A stretch of DNA of 64,000 nucleotides from Rhynchopus euleeides (GCA_963210315.1 OY723289.1:1922001-1986000), one strand, 5' to 3'; positions 41,107 to 51,486 are shown, numbered from the stretch's first letter. Numbers and translations are program-made. The notes: generated by a model not told the origin, from the letters alone.

Positions 41107-41146
41107 GGTGCTGGGAGATATACTTTTCCATTCACTCTCGACGATC
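41107..41146. repeat. Dispersed 40-bp repeat, copy 2
   Basis: Matches 26432-26470 and 60661-60700 over TTTTCCATTCACTCTCGACG. It is sandwiched between two copies of a CCCCGGGGTGTATGGG block preceded by C runs (41067-41100 and 41148-41172). Confidence 0.75.
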
Positions 41147-41321
41147 AAACCCCCCCCCCCCCGGGGTGTATGGGGGTTTGGGTCGGGGGGGGGGGGGGAG
41201 GCAGCGTCGTGCCAAAAAAAAAGCAAAGAAGAAGGGGCGTGACGTGCCGAAGGGAGTGGGGGATGATGCTGGCAGCACCACCACACCGCAGCGGCCCCAC
41301 CCCTTGCTCCCCACACACCCC

Positions 41322-41828
41322 TCACCCCCCCGGACTCCGCCACGAGAAACTCCCCCGTTGTCGCGCGGTGAGAATGGAATGGTCGAATCGTCTCCCTGGC
41401 AGCGTGCCAGGTACTCCACGTAAGGCTGTAAGGCTCTCGAACGAGAGCCAGCGCCCCTTGGCCGCCTGCATCTGCAGGAGGAGGTCCTGCGCGCCAGGGT
41501 GGAGGGGCGGGTGTAGATGGCGGGGGGTGTTCAGCGGGCGGCGCAGAGGGGACGAGGCCAACCGCCTCTTCTTGCAGCTCTTGCAGCTGCTGCACCGATG
41601 CGGGACGCAGAAGCCGCGCGCGTGTGGCAGTGGCTCCGTCCCCTGCTGCACGCACCACTCCTCGTGAGCGAAGGGGGCGTCGTTGTCGCTGGCGCCTTCT
41701 GCAGGAGGAGATCCCCGTCCACGTGGCGGACGCGCGCCTGGATGTGCTCTCGTGTACCCTCGAAGAATATCGAAGATTAGCTTCGGCGCGCCTCTTCTGG
41801 CGACATGCTTATGATTTTCCTGCAGCAT
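41322..41828 (-). CDS. Tentative Cys-rich minus-strand gene
   Basis: 168 codons from ATG 41828 if unspliced. The best part reads HEEWCVQQGTEPLPHARGFC then PHRCSSCKSCKKRRL, a Cys/His cluster that could bind zinc, followed by DLLLQMQAAKGRWLSF. Third positions are GC-rich as in the firm genes. The last 40 codons look less coding, so an intron or earlier end is possible. It would be head-to-head with the RUS-family gene at 42132. A + strand frame over the same bases is also partly protein-like, so strand is uncertain. Confidence 0.3.
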   Translation of the reverse strand: MLQENHKHVARRGAPKLIFDILRGYTRAHPGARPPRGRGSPPAEGASDNDAPFAHEEWCVQQGTEPLPHARGFCVPHRCSSCKSCKKRRLASSPLRRPLNTPRHLHPPLHPGAQDLLLQMQAAKGRWLSFESLTALRGVPGTLPGRRFDHSILTARQRGSFSWRSPGG

Positions 41829-41984
41829 CGTCCTGAGGTCGCAGGGGGTTTTAACCCCACAGTGTGTCCCCGCAGTTGGCTCCTCCGAACCGACAATACA
41901 TATATAACGCGAAGCAGTGAACCACACCAACCTCTACATTGCCACACCACACCACACCCTCATCTTCACTCCACCACACCCACA

Positions 41985-41999
41985 CCACCCCCTCCGCAG
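41985..41999 (+). promoter_or_regulatory. Splice-acceptor-like site before RUS gene
   Basis: CACCCCCTCCGCAG ends at 41999, 132 bases before the start codon, after about 45 bases of C/A-rich DNA. It fits a trans-splice acceptor or the end of a 5' UTR intron. A short upstream ORF begins two bases later (ATG 42002, six codons). Confidence 0.45.
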
Positions 42000-42131
42000 G
42001 GATGTGCCCCCCACGGCAATAAGACCCAGGCACAGCCCCCCCGTCCCCACCACCCCCCCCCCCCCCCAACCCCCCTCTCCCTTCTCCGCGACACACACAC
42101 CTCTGCCCCCCTTGTCACCCACCGCCCCGCA

Positions 42132-43601
42132 ATGCGGACAGCTGCCCTGTTGTACCCTCTTCGGGCCTGCCGTCCGAAGGGCTGCTTGGTTGGGCCACTC
42201 TGCGGAGGGAGATACACGCCGCTCTACACCGCAGGGGGCTACACATGCAGGAGGTGGGCATCGGAGCCAGCGGGGCTCGGGGAGGCTGGGGCTGCGGAGG
42301 CGTCTGAGGCCCATCCGCGGCAGCGCTTGCGGCAGCAGAGGCAAGGGGTGGTGCATGCCTGGACCACGACGTATGAGACGCGCGGGGGGCGGATCCACGA
42401 GACAACCCAGATGAAGGAGAGGGAGCACATCAGGGGCTCTGCAACTTCGATCTTCCCCAGCCTCCGCGCGCTGCCCAGCAGGGTGCTGCAGCGGCTTGAC
42501 GTGGTGGTGGGGCACCTCCTGCCCAAAGGGTGCAACTCGGGGAGCGTGCGGCATGCCTACTTTAAATATGTGTCGTGGTATTCCCTCGCCTGTGTCGCGG
42601 GCAGCATGTCGATGGTCTTCTCGACGCAGTCGATGCTGTATGGGGTGGGTCTGGGTGCCGGGGCCATCCCTGTCGCGGCCGCGCTCTCCTGGGTGCTTAA
42701 GGACGGCATCGGGCAGCTGGGCGGCGTGGTGTTTGCATCGATGGTCAACACAAACTTCGATGCCGACCCAAAGAGGTGGCGTTTCATCGCCGGCTTCCTC
42801 CTCGACCTGGCTGCGCTTCTGGAGGCGCTGATCCCCTTCGCCCCGTGGCTGTTCCTCCCCCTGGCGTCGCTGTCCAACGGGCTGAAGAACGTCTCCTTCC
42901 TCGCCGCCTCTGCGTCGCGTGCGAGCATCCACTCATCCTTCGCCCTGAAGGGGAATCTCGCAGATGTCACGGCGAAGGCAGGCGCCCAGACAACCGTGGC
43001 GGCAACCGTGGGGACAGCTCTGGGGGCTGCGGTGTCCGCCTTCGCAGGGAGCGACTGTGTGACTATCCTGGGGTGTGTTGTGGCGAGCGTTGCGGTGCAC
43101 ATCACCGCGCTGACGATGGCGATTGGCATTGTCCCGGTGGCGACGCTCAACCTGCAGCGCTTCGAGCTGATCGGTGCTCGCTACGCCCGCACTGCTGACG
43201 TTGCAGCTCCTGAGGACATCGCAGACCTGGAGGTCTTCCTCGGCCCGCGCTTCCACAACGTGCTGCACGGGCACTGTGGGAGCGTGGTGGTGGGCCCCGA
43301 CCTGCACGACATGGTGGCTGACACAGGCGTGTGCCTCGACGACCTGCGTGCCGACCTCTCCGACCACGGCTACTGCGTGAGTGTCTCCCACTCCGGCAAG
43401 CCCTACGTCGTGATCCGGTCCGACCTGGAGTGCCGCGGCACCCTGCAGGCGGTGTACGATGCGCTGCTCCTCACGGTGCCCCAGGCGGAGCGCGCGGAAA
43501 ACATCAGCTTCGACGACTTCCACGCAAAGCTCATCGCCAACACATGGCACGTGAAACACGCCCTTGTCGAAGGCAATGCAGCCCGCGTGTCCCTTGTGTA
43601 G
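42132..43601 (+). CDS. RUS/DUF647 family protein
   Basis: 489 residues from ATG 42132; the frame is open further upstream but that part is C-rich and not protein-like. The N-terminus (MRTAALLYPLRACRPKGC ... RRWASEPAG) is Arg-rich and lacks acidic residues, like an organelle presequence. From about residue 105 to 345 it matches the Root UVB Sensitive/C16orf58 family: LPKG...SV..Y..Y, GVGLGAGAIPVAAALSWVLK, DGIGQLGGVVFAS, then N.N.D.D.K.WR, and later SRASIHSSFALKGNLADVTA. Several hydrophobic segments suggest membrane association. Plant members act with vitamin B6-linked and auxin processes; the molecular role is unsettled. It is a single exon. Confidence 0.9.
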   Translation: MRTAALLYPLRACRPKGCLVGPLCGGRYTPLYTAGGYTCRRWASEPAGLGEAGAAEASEAHPRQRLRQQRQGVVHAWTTTYETRGGRIHETTQMKEREHIRGSATSIFPSLRALPSRVLQRLDVVVGHLLPKGCNSGSVRHAYFKYVSWYSLACVAGSMSMVFSTQSMLYGVGLGAGAIPVAAALSWVLKDGIGQLGGVVFASMVNTNFDADPKRWRFIAGFLLDLAALLEALIPFAPWLFLPLASLSNGLKNVSFLAASASRASIHSSFALKGNLADVTAKAGAQTTVAATVGTALGAAVSAFAGSDCVTILGCVVASVAVHITALTMAIGIVPVATLNLQRFELIGARYARTADVAAPEDIADLEVFLGPRFHNVLHGHCGSVVVGPDLHDMVADTGVCLDDLRADLSDHGYCVSVSHSGKPYVVIRSDLECRGTLQAVYDALLLTVPQAERAENISFDDFHAKLIANTWHVKHALVEGNAARVSLV

Positions 43602-44389
43602 CGCCCCTCCTCCTCCCAGGCTGTCCCGCGAAGGGAATTATGTTATTTTTTTTGCAAATATCCGACTGTTGCCAGCTGCCAGCCGCCAGCTGTGCAGATT
43701 TTCTAGTGCTGACAGCAATCTATCAACGGTGGGTTGTTTTGAGGGCTGCCCGGCGATCCTCCTCTGCCGTGCCCGCGTCTCCGCCTTGCCGGCGGGGTGT
43801 GCACCTCGGTGCCACCCCCCATTAGGCGTGATTTATCATACTTTAGCAGAGGAGGGGGGGTGAGTGGCGGGGTCGTGCCTTATCGCTCTGTGCCAATACA
43901 ACACACTGCGCGAACACCCCATCTGTTGTTGCGGTGTTCGGGCCACTTCTGAGCGGAAGGCTCTCGTCACCTACCCACCCCCTCCTCTTGTCATCCAGGG
44001 CTCTTGTTGCTGGTTTCCCCTGCAGTTTCTTCTGGCACCCAGGCAGCGCAGTGCCTGGCCCCCCTCCGACCCGCCCCGACCCGCCCCCGGCAGGGGCAGC
44101 GGGGCGGGTCGGAGAGGGCTGTTTGGTGGTGCCAGAGGAGCGAGCAAGGGGGAGGTCCGCACAAAAGTTAGCCCTGTTTTGTAGACCGAGCGGCGGGGAG
44201 TTAGAGCGCTGCGCCTTCAATATGCCCACACCCTCCCCCCCAGAGGAAGTATTGCTGTCGTGTTGTTTTACAGCCTTCCCCCCCCCCCCCCCCCATATTT
44301 TCTCTTCCAGGCCCAGGTGGGCGTAAAGACTGTTGCCGAGAGAGTACCCCCCCGTAAATTGCACGTCTCTCCCCGTGGGGGTGATTCAT
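43602..44389. other. Intergenic, no gene seen
   Basis: Holds a self-complementary stretch around 44040-44115 (CCGACCCGCCCC / GGGGCGGGTCGG) and a 17-base C run at 44279-44295. The inverted C/G block could end transcripts or be incidental. Confidence 0.4.
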
Positions 44390-45260
44390 TCAATTCTCCA
44401 GAATAGTTTTCTGTGCTATCTGTGCACCTTCACCCCTGCGTGCCATCCTGCGCCGACAGTGCGGCAACGTTTCGAGGCTGGCTCGCTTCTTCTCCGCTTG
44501 AGAGCGACGGACCCTGCCAGGCAATGAGGCACAACGCTGCCCCTCCCCCCTCTCCCCCCCCCCCTCTTCCTCGTTTCCCGCGTGAGATGGTGTGATCCGA
44601 AACTTCCTGGCGCTGAACGTCCGGGCTGCCTCATGGGGCTGCACACCTCCCAACAGCCTGTCCCGCCAGCCCGTGTCCTGCAGTACGACAATACGCTGAT
44701 TTTCCACTGTCCTCATCTGATACGCATCAACTCTCTCTGCCGTCGGGGGAAGATTCAGCTGCAGGTGACGCCAGCGCAGGAGGGTCATCAACGAAGGTGA
44801 TGTCCCTGCTCACCCGACGCATCTTGTACTCCGGAGGAAGTGTACGGGGAGATGGTATAATTACCTTGGTCAGCCAAGGAGGAAGATACCCCCAGGGGGC
44901 GGAGGCGCGCAACGGGCAGAGAAGTACTTTCCTGCCGCAGGCACCCCCGCGACTCGCATGGGGACACTACCATACAGACAGCTTTGAATAAAGCCGCGAC
45001 GTATTTTTCACCCACCATACATCATCAGGTATCCTTCGTGCGAATAATTTTCGCTCCGCGCGAACTTCCTCACCACCACACCTCCTGTCGCCTTCCGCTG
45101 CAGTTTGCTCTGCATTTCGCAGCATGTGAGCTGTGGCTTGCAAAACCGAGTTATGATCCAGTCCACACAGGCCCAGGATGCCTCCTTCGTCTCCATCGGA
45201 ACAGCGCGGCAACCAACCGCGGCACGCGCCGCAGCTGTGCTTGCACAGAAGGTCCTCTAG
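44390..45260 (-). other. Coding-like minus-strand stretches
   Basis: Several minus-strand pieces are protein-like: ERVDAYQMRTVENQRIVVLQ near 44660-44720, ARTFSARKFRI near 44610, RRVSRDITFVDDPPALAS near 44800, and LQATAHMLRNAEQTAAEGDR then RIPDDVWWVKNTSRLYSKL near 44980-45130. They lie in different frames, so a spliced or decayed gene is implied. It would be head-to-head with the gene at 45366. I cannot assign exons or a family. Confidence 0.3.
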
Positions 45261-45324
45261 GATGGCGGCACACAGAGGCGTTGTGCACCCACCCCCCACG
45301 CCTGCTGCTTTCCTTCCATCCCAC

Positions 45325-45342
45325 CACCACCCCCCACCACAG
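45325..45342 (+). promoter_or_regulatory. Splice-acceptor-like site before 919-residue gene
   Basis: A C/A-rich tract ends CCCCCACCACAG at 45342, 23 bases before the start codon at 45366. The spacing is typical of trans-splice acceptors close to start codons. There is an out-of-frame ATG at 45346. Confidence 0.45.
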
Positions 45343-45365
45343 GGCATGCAGCCGCGCAGCATACC

Positions 45366-48125
45366 ATGCGCACCGCTGCGCGGGGCGGCGGTGCCGCCGC
45401 CCGTTCCACCCACACCCTCCACCTGCAGCCCCCACCAGGGCACCGCCTGGTGACCCCTGCCCGCCCAGCACACCCAGCGGGGGTGAGGGCACAGCAGCGC
45501 TTCTGCTCCTCCACCTCCACCTCCACATTGACCCGGCGCAACCCTGTCCCGTCTGCATTCGCATCCCTGAAGGGGGTTGCCGAGGCTATATATGGCGGAA
45601 AGGCGGCGGCAGCCGCCTCGCCTGACGCAAACACCGAGAAACAGGACACCCCGCCCAGCCCAAGCCACAGCGGTGTGCTGTCTCCGGGCCGGGCAATCGC
45701 AGACGATGTCCTGCGAACCTCCTGGCCGTGGGAGAAAATGGAGCACAACCTCAGCACACAGGGCAAGGGTATGATCAGCCGCCCCATCACGACACTCGCG
45801 GATGATGGGTCGGAGGTGCGCATCCCTATCACAGGGTTTGCCCCAGGGGTGCGGGAGTTCAAGCAGATGCTGATGGAGCTCCACGGCGACAAAGAGGGGC
45901 TGCGAATCTACTTCGAAGAGTTAGTCCCGCGGATGAAGCAGCTCTACTCCGCCTCTGTCCCGGGGAGGCACGCGTCTATCCCGGACGCGTTTCCCGAGAG
46001 GGCAACCGAGGAGTTCTCCAGAGGAAAGCAGAGCATTGCCCACCGCGCTTCAGAAGAACCCCTTGCCCTCTCCGCCCAGGAGATACTCTATCTGATGTCC
46101 GGCGCAGAGAAGGGTGGCGGCAGCAGCACATCTGACAAGCTCCGCGACCTCCTCCTGTGGAAGCTCGGCGCGGGAGAGGAAGATGGCGAGCCAGCGGGGC
46201 GGGGGATGACCCTCTACGTCCCGATGCAGGAGATGAGCTTCGGCGCGATGTTCGACGAGTTTTCGGAGGACATGATCCCGGAGGAGTTCCAAGGCATGGC
46301 GGGGGCGTATAAAGAGATGCTGGAGGCGCAGGGGTCTGGCCCAGCCGACATGCAGCCTGCCTTCTCCCCGCTCCCTGGGAGGGAGGGGGATCCCGACGCG
46401 CCGATGTACCTCCCGGTGTTCCTCACGCAGGGTGGGGTGGAGGCGCACATACGTCACGTCATCCAGCACACCCCACAGGCCACTGCGTCCATCACCTTTG
46501 CGACAGCAGGCTGCAACGCCCTCCTCGAGCAGATCGCCGACGCACCCGATGAGGTAATCCTCGGGTTGAACCACGGCATGGGGAGCCTCTACCCAGCAGA
46601 CCCTGGCACACCCTTCACAGGGTCCCTCTGGTTGGCAAAGCCGGACCAGCGGAGGGTTTTGAAGTCTGATAAGCAGTCTCCTCCACAGTGGGCGTCGTCC
46701 TCATCATCCTCCTTGGGGAACATCTTCGCTGGGATGGATGGTGTTGGAAGGCAGGAGAGACAGCATCAGGAGCATCAGGAGCAGCAGGGGGCTGTTGGGG
46801 AGGCATTCGCAGGCGAGGAGGGAGACGCGTCTGACGATAGCCTTGAGGCTGTTGCCCTCCGTGAGGCGCAGAAGGAGCTGCAGGCTCTGCTGGATGACAT
46901 GGTGTCTCTGTTAAAATGCCTCCGGAGATCCGTCCGGTTTGCCTATATAGCGAGCTCACAGATCGACGCAGAGACAGAGATTTACCGCATCGGGCTGGAG
47001 ATGTCCACCCCGGAGAACGACCCAAACTTCGCCAACTCCCTCCAGGTCCTCAGCCCTCCGACACACGCGAGGAAGAAACGCAGGAGGAAGCTGAAGCGCA
47101 TGACACCCCGACAGCTGCTCCTCTTCAAGGTGCGGCATGCAGAGAGGCTTGTGAAGCAGAAGCCTGTTGACGACCTGATCCACACAGAGGAGGTGGACAG
47201 GCCTGAGCTCCGCAGAGTGTCGGGCGGGAGGCGGAAGGGGCCCCGGTTCTACAGAGTGAGATGGACCCGCGAGCAGAGGAGGGCGAGAAGGCTGCGGAGG
47301 CTGGCGGAGCGGAGGGAGGCTGGGGCTGTGCATGAAGCTGACACGCGGTGGAGGGAGCAGATATACCCTTATTCGCATGTGGTGAAGCAGCTGAAGGAGC
47401 GGCCTGTCCTGTCACACCTGATCCGCCGGAGCTTCGTGTCGTTCGACGAGGTGGCTGACGGGGGCAGAGGAGCGGTTCACTTCGCAGGCGCATCCCCCTT
47501 CTTCGACAACACCCTGGAGTATGCCGGTGTGGAGCGTGCCCTCAAGGAGGAGTCCTCATTGGAGGAGGACATGCGGGATGACTACCTTCAGCAGGCGACG
47601 GCTCTTATGAAGGAGCACCAGTTGGAGACTTTCACCACCCTGCGGAAGCTGCGGGAGACGGAGGGGGCGACGACAGGCGATATGGGTGTGCTGCGGGATG
47701 AGCAGGTGTTTCTGACGGAGAAACAGCAGCTGACGCTGATGCTCGGGCCGCACTGGTCGCGGAACAGCGCGACCCGTTCCGACAAGAGGTTCAACGAGAC
47801 GCGGAGGCAGTTTTATATGTTGACGGGGAGGAAGAAAGACGCGGCTGCCCTGGGGCCTGCTGGCTACACCTACCGGCAGGGGGTTGCGGACGACACAAAG
47901 TGCTACGAATCATACCTCTACGACAAGCGAGGCGGGGAGCGGAGGAACGAGGACCGCCCGGACCACGACGACCTCCACGGCCTTTCGCACATGGCGAGGG
48001 ACGAGCGGGTCCTCACAAAATCCCAGGAGCTGGGCGTGGACGTGGAGGAGATTACCTTCGAAAACACGCATGAGCGGGAGCTGCGGGAGTACACCGCAAG
48101 GAAGAAGGGGATGCGTATTCGCTAG
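45366..48125 (+). CDS. Large probable mitochondrial protein, unknown
   Basis: 919 residues, single exon. The first 68 residues are rich in Arg, Ala, Ser and Thr with no acid until after AQQRFCSSTSTSTLTRR, a good mitochondrial presequence with an RFCS-type cleavage context. Residues about 80-450 look globular. A Gln/Glu/Asp linker follows (460-490), then a strongly basic helix-rich part (567-660; KKRRRKLKRMTPRQLLLFKV). The last third (about 690-919) is charged and helical, ending KKGMRIR. Basic tracts and organellar targeting would suit an RNA- or ribosome-associated role, but I recognise no domain. An endonuclease or kinase fold is not apparent. It is the largest host gene here and codon use matches its neighbours. 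Confidence 0.85.
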   Translation: MRTAARGGGAAARSTHTLHLQPPPGHRLVTPARPAHPAGVRAQQRFCSSTSTSTLTRRNPVPSAFASLKGVAEAIYGGKAAAAASPDANTEKQDTPPSPSHSGVLSPGRAIADDVLRTSWPWEKMEHNLSTQGKGMISRPITTLADDGSEVRIPITGFAPGVREFKQMLMELHGDKEGLRIYFEELVPRMKQLYSASVPGRHASIPDAFPERATEEFSRGKQSIAHRASEEPLALSAQEILYLMSGAEKGGGSSTSDKLRDLLLWKLGAGEEDGEPAGRGMTLYVPMQEMSFGAMFDEFSEDMIPEEFQGMAGAYKEMLEAQGSGPADMQPAFSPLPGREGDPDAPMYLPVFLTQGGVEAHIRHVIQHTPQATASITFATAGCNALLEQIADAPDEVILGLNHGMGSLYPADPGTPFTGSLWLAKPDQRRVLKSDKQSPPQWASSSSSSLGNIFAGMDGVGRQERQHQEHQEQQGAVGEAFAGEEGDASDDSLEAVALREAQKELQALLDDMVSLLKCLRRSVRFAYIASSQIDAETEIYRIGLEMSTPENDPNFANSLQVLSPPTHARKKRRRKLKRMTPRQLLLFKVRHAERLVKQKPVDDLIHTEEVDRPELRRVSGGRRKGPRFYRVRWTREQRRARRLRRLAERREAGAVHEADTRWREQIYPYSHVVKQLKERPVLSHLIRRSFVSFDEVADGGRGAVHFAGASPFFDNTLEYAGVERALKEESSLEEDMRDDYLQQATALMKEHQLETFTTLRKLRETEGATTGDMGVLRDEQVFLTEKQQLTLMLGPHWSRNSATRSDKRFNETRRQFYMLTGRKKDAAALGPAGYTYRQGVADDTKCYESYLYDKRGGERRNEDRPDHDDLHGLSHMARDERVLTKSQELGVDVEEITFENTHERELREYTARKKGMRIR

Positions 48126-48580
48126 AGGGGGGATGTGTGCGTGCCGTTTGCTATGTCTGACGCTTGCGTTCTTAGCTGGATTTTCAGGAAGCGGCACAGT
48201 GTCAAATCATTTCCGATGGAGAGTGAGATATATAATGGTGGGGGGGAGGGGGGGGTGTTTGCTGGGGTTCTCAGGGGGTGCGTGTGTTTGATTTGTGGCG
48301 CAGCTGATGCGTGCCGCAGGGATGGGAGGGGCGGGTGTGGGGTGCAGCATCCATCCGAAGCCTTCCCTGTGGGGGGTAATGTTGCGGGGGGGCAGCAAAA
48401 AGGGGGGGGGGGGTGTGGGCCTGCCTTGCGTTGCCTCATGCAACGCCTGCCCACCTCCCCCCACCACCACCACCACCCCACGGCGCGACGAGCCCTTCCA
48501 CCACCCCCACCCTCTCCACTTCTGAATCTTGTTGCGCCTTTTTCTCCCGCTTCACCCGCTTCTGTACAACCACCACCTCA
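48126..48580. other. Intergenic with G and C runs
   Basis: G runs at 48240-48256 and 48400-48411, then a CACC-rich tract leading into the next acceptor-like site. No gene seen. Confidence 0.45.
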
Positions 48581-48594
48581 CCCTCCCTCTGCAG
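48581..48594 (+). promoter_or_regulatory. Splice-acceptor-like site before DNAJC11-C gene
   Basis: CCCTCCCTCTGCAG, a textbook pyrimidine tract plus CAG, ends 63 bases before ATG 48658. It would suit spliced-leader addition or a 5' UTR intron. Confidence 0.5.
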
Positions 48595-48657
48595 GGGCGT
48601 CGGGCCCGCCTTCCTCGCCTCGCCTCCGCCCCCCCCCACCCCCACCCCACCCACGCC

Positions 48658-50103
48658 ATGTCGGAGTGGCAGAGCATATCCGGCCGCAGCGGGAGGCGCC
48701 GCACGACAAGCGGTGCACGCCCCGGGGGCACTACCACCTATGCAAAGACCAGCCCCGGTGTGAACGTGCCGACATACTACACAGTCCCCTCCAGCTCGGG
48801 GGGCACGGTGCGGCCCTCGTCGCACCCGCCCTCCAGCAGCAGGGGGCGGAGGGTGCGCAGTGGGGAGAGGAGCAGGAGGTCTACGCGTTCCCCGCGATCC
48901 AGGTCGAGGTCCAGGTCGCGCAGCGAGTCGCCCTCGCGGTATGAGTACAGAACGTCTGGGAAGCCGTCGAAGAGGAGGCCCGTCAGCCCTTCTTCGGGGA
49001 AGCCACCGCGCGGGTCGTGGAAGACGATCAAATCCACCGACAGCAAGGGGAAGACGCGTGGGGTCAACTCGGAGTACCTCCGCGTTCCGGAGGGTGGGAA
49101 GCTGCATCTCCCGCCGGGGACCATCGCGGAGGTTGTGAACGCTTCCTACCGGATGGAGGACAACACGCGGCACGGCATACATAAGGATGTGACGCATGTC
49201 ATCGCGAAGAAGGTGCACCAAGGGGGGCTTGACCTCCGTGTGGAGAACGCGGCCCTGGGTGTGACGAATGATCCCCATCCAAATGCGGCGAAGGTGTTGG
49301 TGGTGACGTATGTCCCGCAGGTGGACCGGGGCCTGACGGAGATGATTGTGCCGGAGGGTGCGATGTTTCAGCTGCCGGAGGGTGCGATCGACACCCTCCT
49401 GAGTGCGGAGTATAAGCTCAACTATGAGGAGTCCAGCGGGCACGGCTGGTCCACCGATGTGACGGGCCCCCTGTGGCGCAAGGTGCAGCAGGGTGGGATC
49501 CGCGCATTCCTGGTGTCGCGCGAGTCGCTCCAGATCCCCTACGACCCGTTCCCGGGGAGGGCGAAGGTGCTGAAGATTCAATACCTCCGCCAGAGGCGGC
49601 ATGCGGTGGAGTGGGGCAGCGTTGCGGAGGACACCGCATGGGGCGTGCGTGAGGTGGATGAGACAGCAGGGGCGCGCCCCGAGTATGACCCGCGTGGGGA
49701 TGTCTACTACAGGGGGGGGAGGGACCACGTGCCGGGGGTGGTGGCGTCGCAGGGGACTGACACACGGCATGTGCATCTCCTGGAGGCGATCACTGCGCTG
49801 CTGCAGGACGTCGAGACGTATGGCGTGGCGAATGAGAAGCGGTTGCGCACGGTGGAGCATCTGCTGGGCACTGTGAAGGCGGACCGGAACAACAGGCTGG
49901 CCTGTGCGGCGGGGCGTGTCGTGTCAGAGAGCCCGCGTGCCCCCTTCTGGTCCGACCCTGTGCGTGTGCTGACTAAGATGGGGTTCAGCGAGCCTGACTC
50001 TGTGGCAGCGATGCAGCACACCGGGTCCCTCCCCAACGCAGCACAGCACCTCTCCCACAGACGCCAGATCTCGCCTGTGAGGCCTCAGTACAACAGGTAC
50101 TGA
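48658..50103 (+). CDS. Tandem DNAJC11-C-like domains plus UBA-like end
   Basis: 481 residues from ATG 48658, chosen because the upstream frame is a Pro-rich artefact and an acceptor-like site precedes it. Residues 1-125 are Ser/Arg/Gly-rich with an RSRSRSRS-type run (62-100). Two domains of about 80 residues follow (about 142-220 and 221-312), each with LP(P/E)G...A.Y, a DVT motif, K.(H/Q)QGG(L/I), DP.P..AKVL and a final (V)(T/Q)Y. This is the DUF3395/DNAJC11 C-terminal pattern. Residues about 437-468 (LTKMGFSEPDSVAAMQHTGS) look like a UBA domain. No J domain is present. DNAJC11 works with MICOS at mitochondrial membranes; whether that applies here is unknown. Confidence 0.7.
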   Translation: MSEWQSISGRSGRRRTTSGARPGGTTTYAKTSPGVNVPTYYTVPSSSGGTVRPSSHPPSSSRGRRVRSGERSRRSTRSPRSRSRSRSRSESPSRYEYRTSGKPSKRRPVSPSSGKPPRGSWKTIKSTDSKGKTRGVNSEYLRVPEGGKLHLPPGTIAEVVNASYRMEDNTRHGIHKDVTHVIAKKVHQGGLDLRVENAALGVTNDPHPNAAKVLVVTYVPQVDRGLTEMIVPEGAMFQLPEGAIDTLLSAEYKLNYEESSGHGWSTDVTGPLWRKVQQGGIRAFLVSRESLQIPYDPFPGRAKVLKIQYLRQRRHAVEWGSVAEDTAWGVREVDETAGARPEYDPRGDVYYRGGRDHVPGVVASQGTDTRHVHLLEAITALLQDVETYGVANEKRLRTVEHLLGTVKADRNNRLACAAGRVVSESPRAPFWSDPVRVLTKMGFSEPDSVAAMQHTGSLPNAAQHLSHRRQISPVRPQYNRY

Positions 50104-51486
50104 TGTGGGGAGGGGTGGCGGGGATTCTTCAGTGTCTGTGTGTTGAGACTCTTAGTGGTGTTATATCTAATAGATCGGCACCCCCCATAGTCGGTTGGCA
50201 CGGAGCACCGTGTTGCCTTCAGGGGTGTGTGTGTGTGCGTGTTGAGGTAGAGCGGTAGTGCGTTGCCCGTAGGGGCGGGTGGGTGGGAGTGTTTCGCCCG
50301 ACCCTTCTCCGATTTGGAAAGTTCCACCGACACTTTCCTAAAGTATTCAATGTATGGCGGCCTCAGTATGACAGGTACTGATGGTGTGGTGTCTTGCACC
50401 ACACCACAGGGTGCGGTGGGCTGCACTGGTGATGGTGGCATCGTCTTGCCATCTTCGGGGGAAAGGAGGTGGTTCTCCTCATAAAGCCATGTATTCTTGT
50501 TGTCTTGTAAACCCTTCTCTGTTGCGTTCGTGATTTTTCCTGTTGTGTTCTCATGTGCCTGCGGTGTGCGTTTCCTTTTGTGGGTTCGTTTCCACACACA
50601 CACCCGTTGACAGTTGTTTGTTTTCGCTCCCCCACCCCCCCCCCCCCACCCCACCCACCCCCTCCGACCCTTATATTGTACGCCTGTGAGATGCGGCCCC
50701 AGTCATTCGCTTCTCTCTCCATTCCCCTCCAACCCAAGTCCGCATGGCGGTTCACTCCGGTGGTCCAAGTGGTTTCCGAAGGAGTTCAATTCAGACCTGA
50801 CAGGCCTGAAATGGGACAATCTGACATGACACATCTGTTCCTGACACCTGACACCCAAATCGCCTGCCTCGTGGAACAGCAGCGCTCTCCGAAGAACCGT
50901 CGGCAGCAAGCCCTGGGTGCACGGCTCGTGTGTGCATCATATTTTGTGAATGCGAAATAACACAGTTCATCTTAAGCCTGCATACACAGATGCATCCCGG
51001 GGGAGGGTGAGGTTGAAACGGACACCTCAGCGGGATCCCAAGTCTATGGGATGGGCCCCGTCACGAGGGAGGGGGAAGAAGCGGGTCGCAAGCTGGTTCA
51101 GGCAGCCCCAAACTCACCCACCCACCCCCACCCAAATGTAGCACCAAACATGGCCTCTCTCTCTTACGACCACTTTGCCACTTCAGTACGATATCGGTGT
51201 CGATTATAAGAACAATTAATTCCGGACGAGACGCTGAATCTGCGCAGAGCGAAGCTAGGAGATGTGGCACGCCGCCGGGTCTTTGAGAAACCGGATCTCC
51301 TCCGGGAGACGTTGCACTCCACTTTCTGCGCTCCTTGCCGGGTGTCTGCATCTCTCTCCGAGCTTTACTTTGAGACACACCAGCACAAACCCCCATCCCA
51401 CCACCACTCAGTTCTGCCCCTCACACCCTCCCCCACGCTCACCCTTCTTGCCTTCGGGCCGTGTTGCAACGATTGGGTCCGACAAC
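50104..51486. other. Intergenic, no supported gene
   Basis: Includes GT/TG-rich DNA at 50220-50245 and a C-rich block (50625-50665). A CCACCACTCAG acceptor-like site ends at 51411, 75 bases before the next start. Confidence 0.4.
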
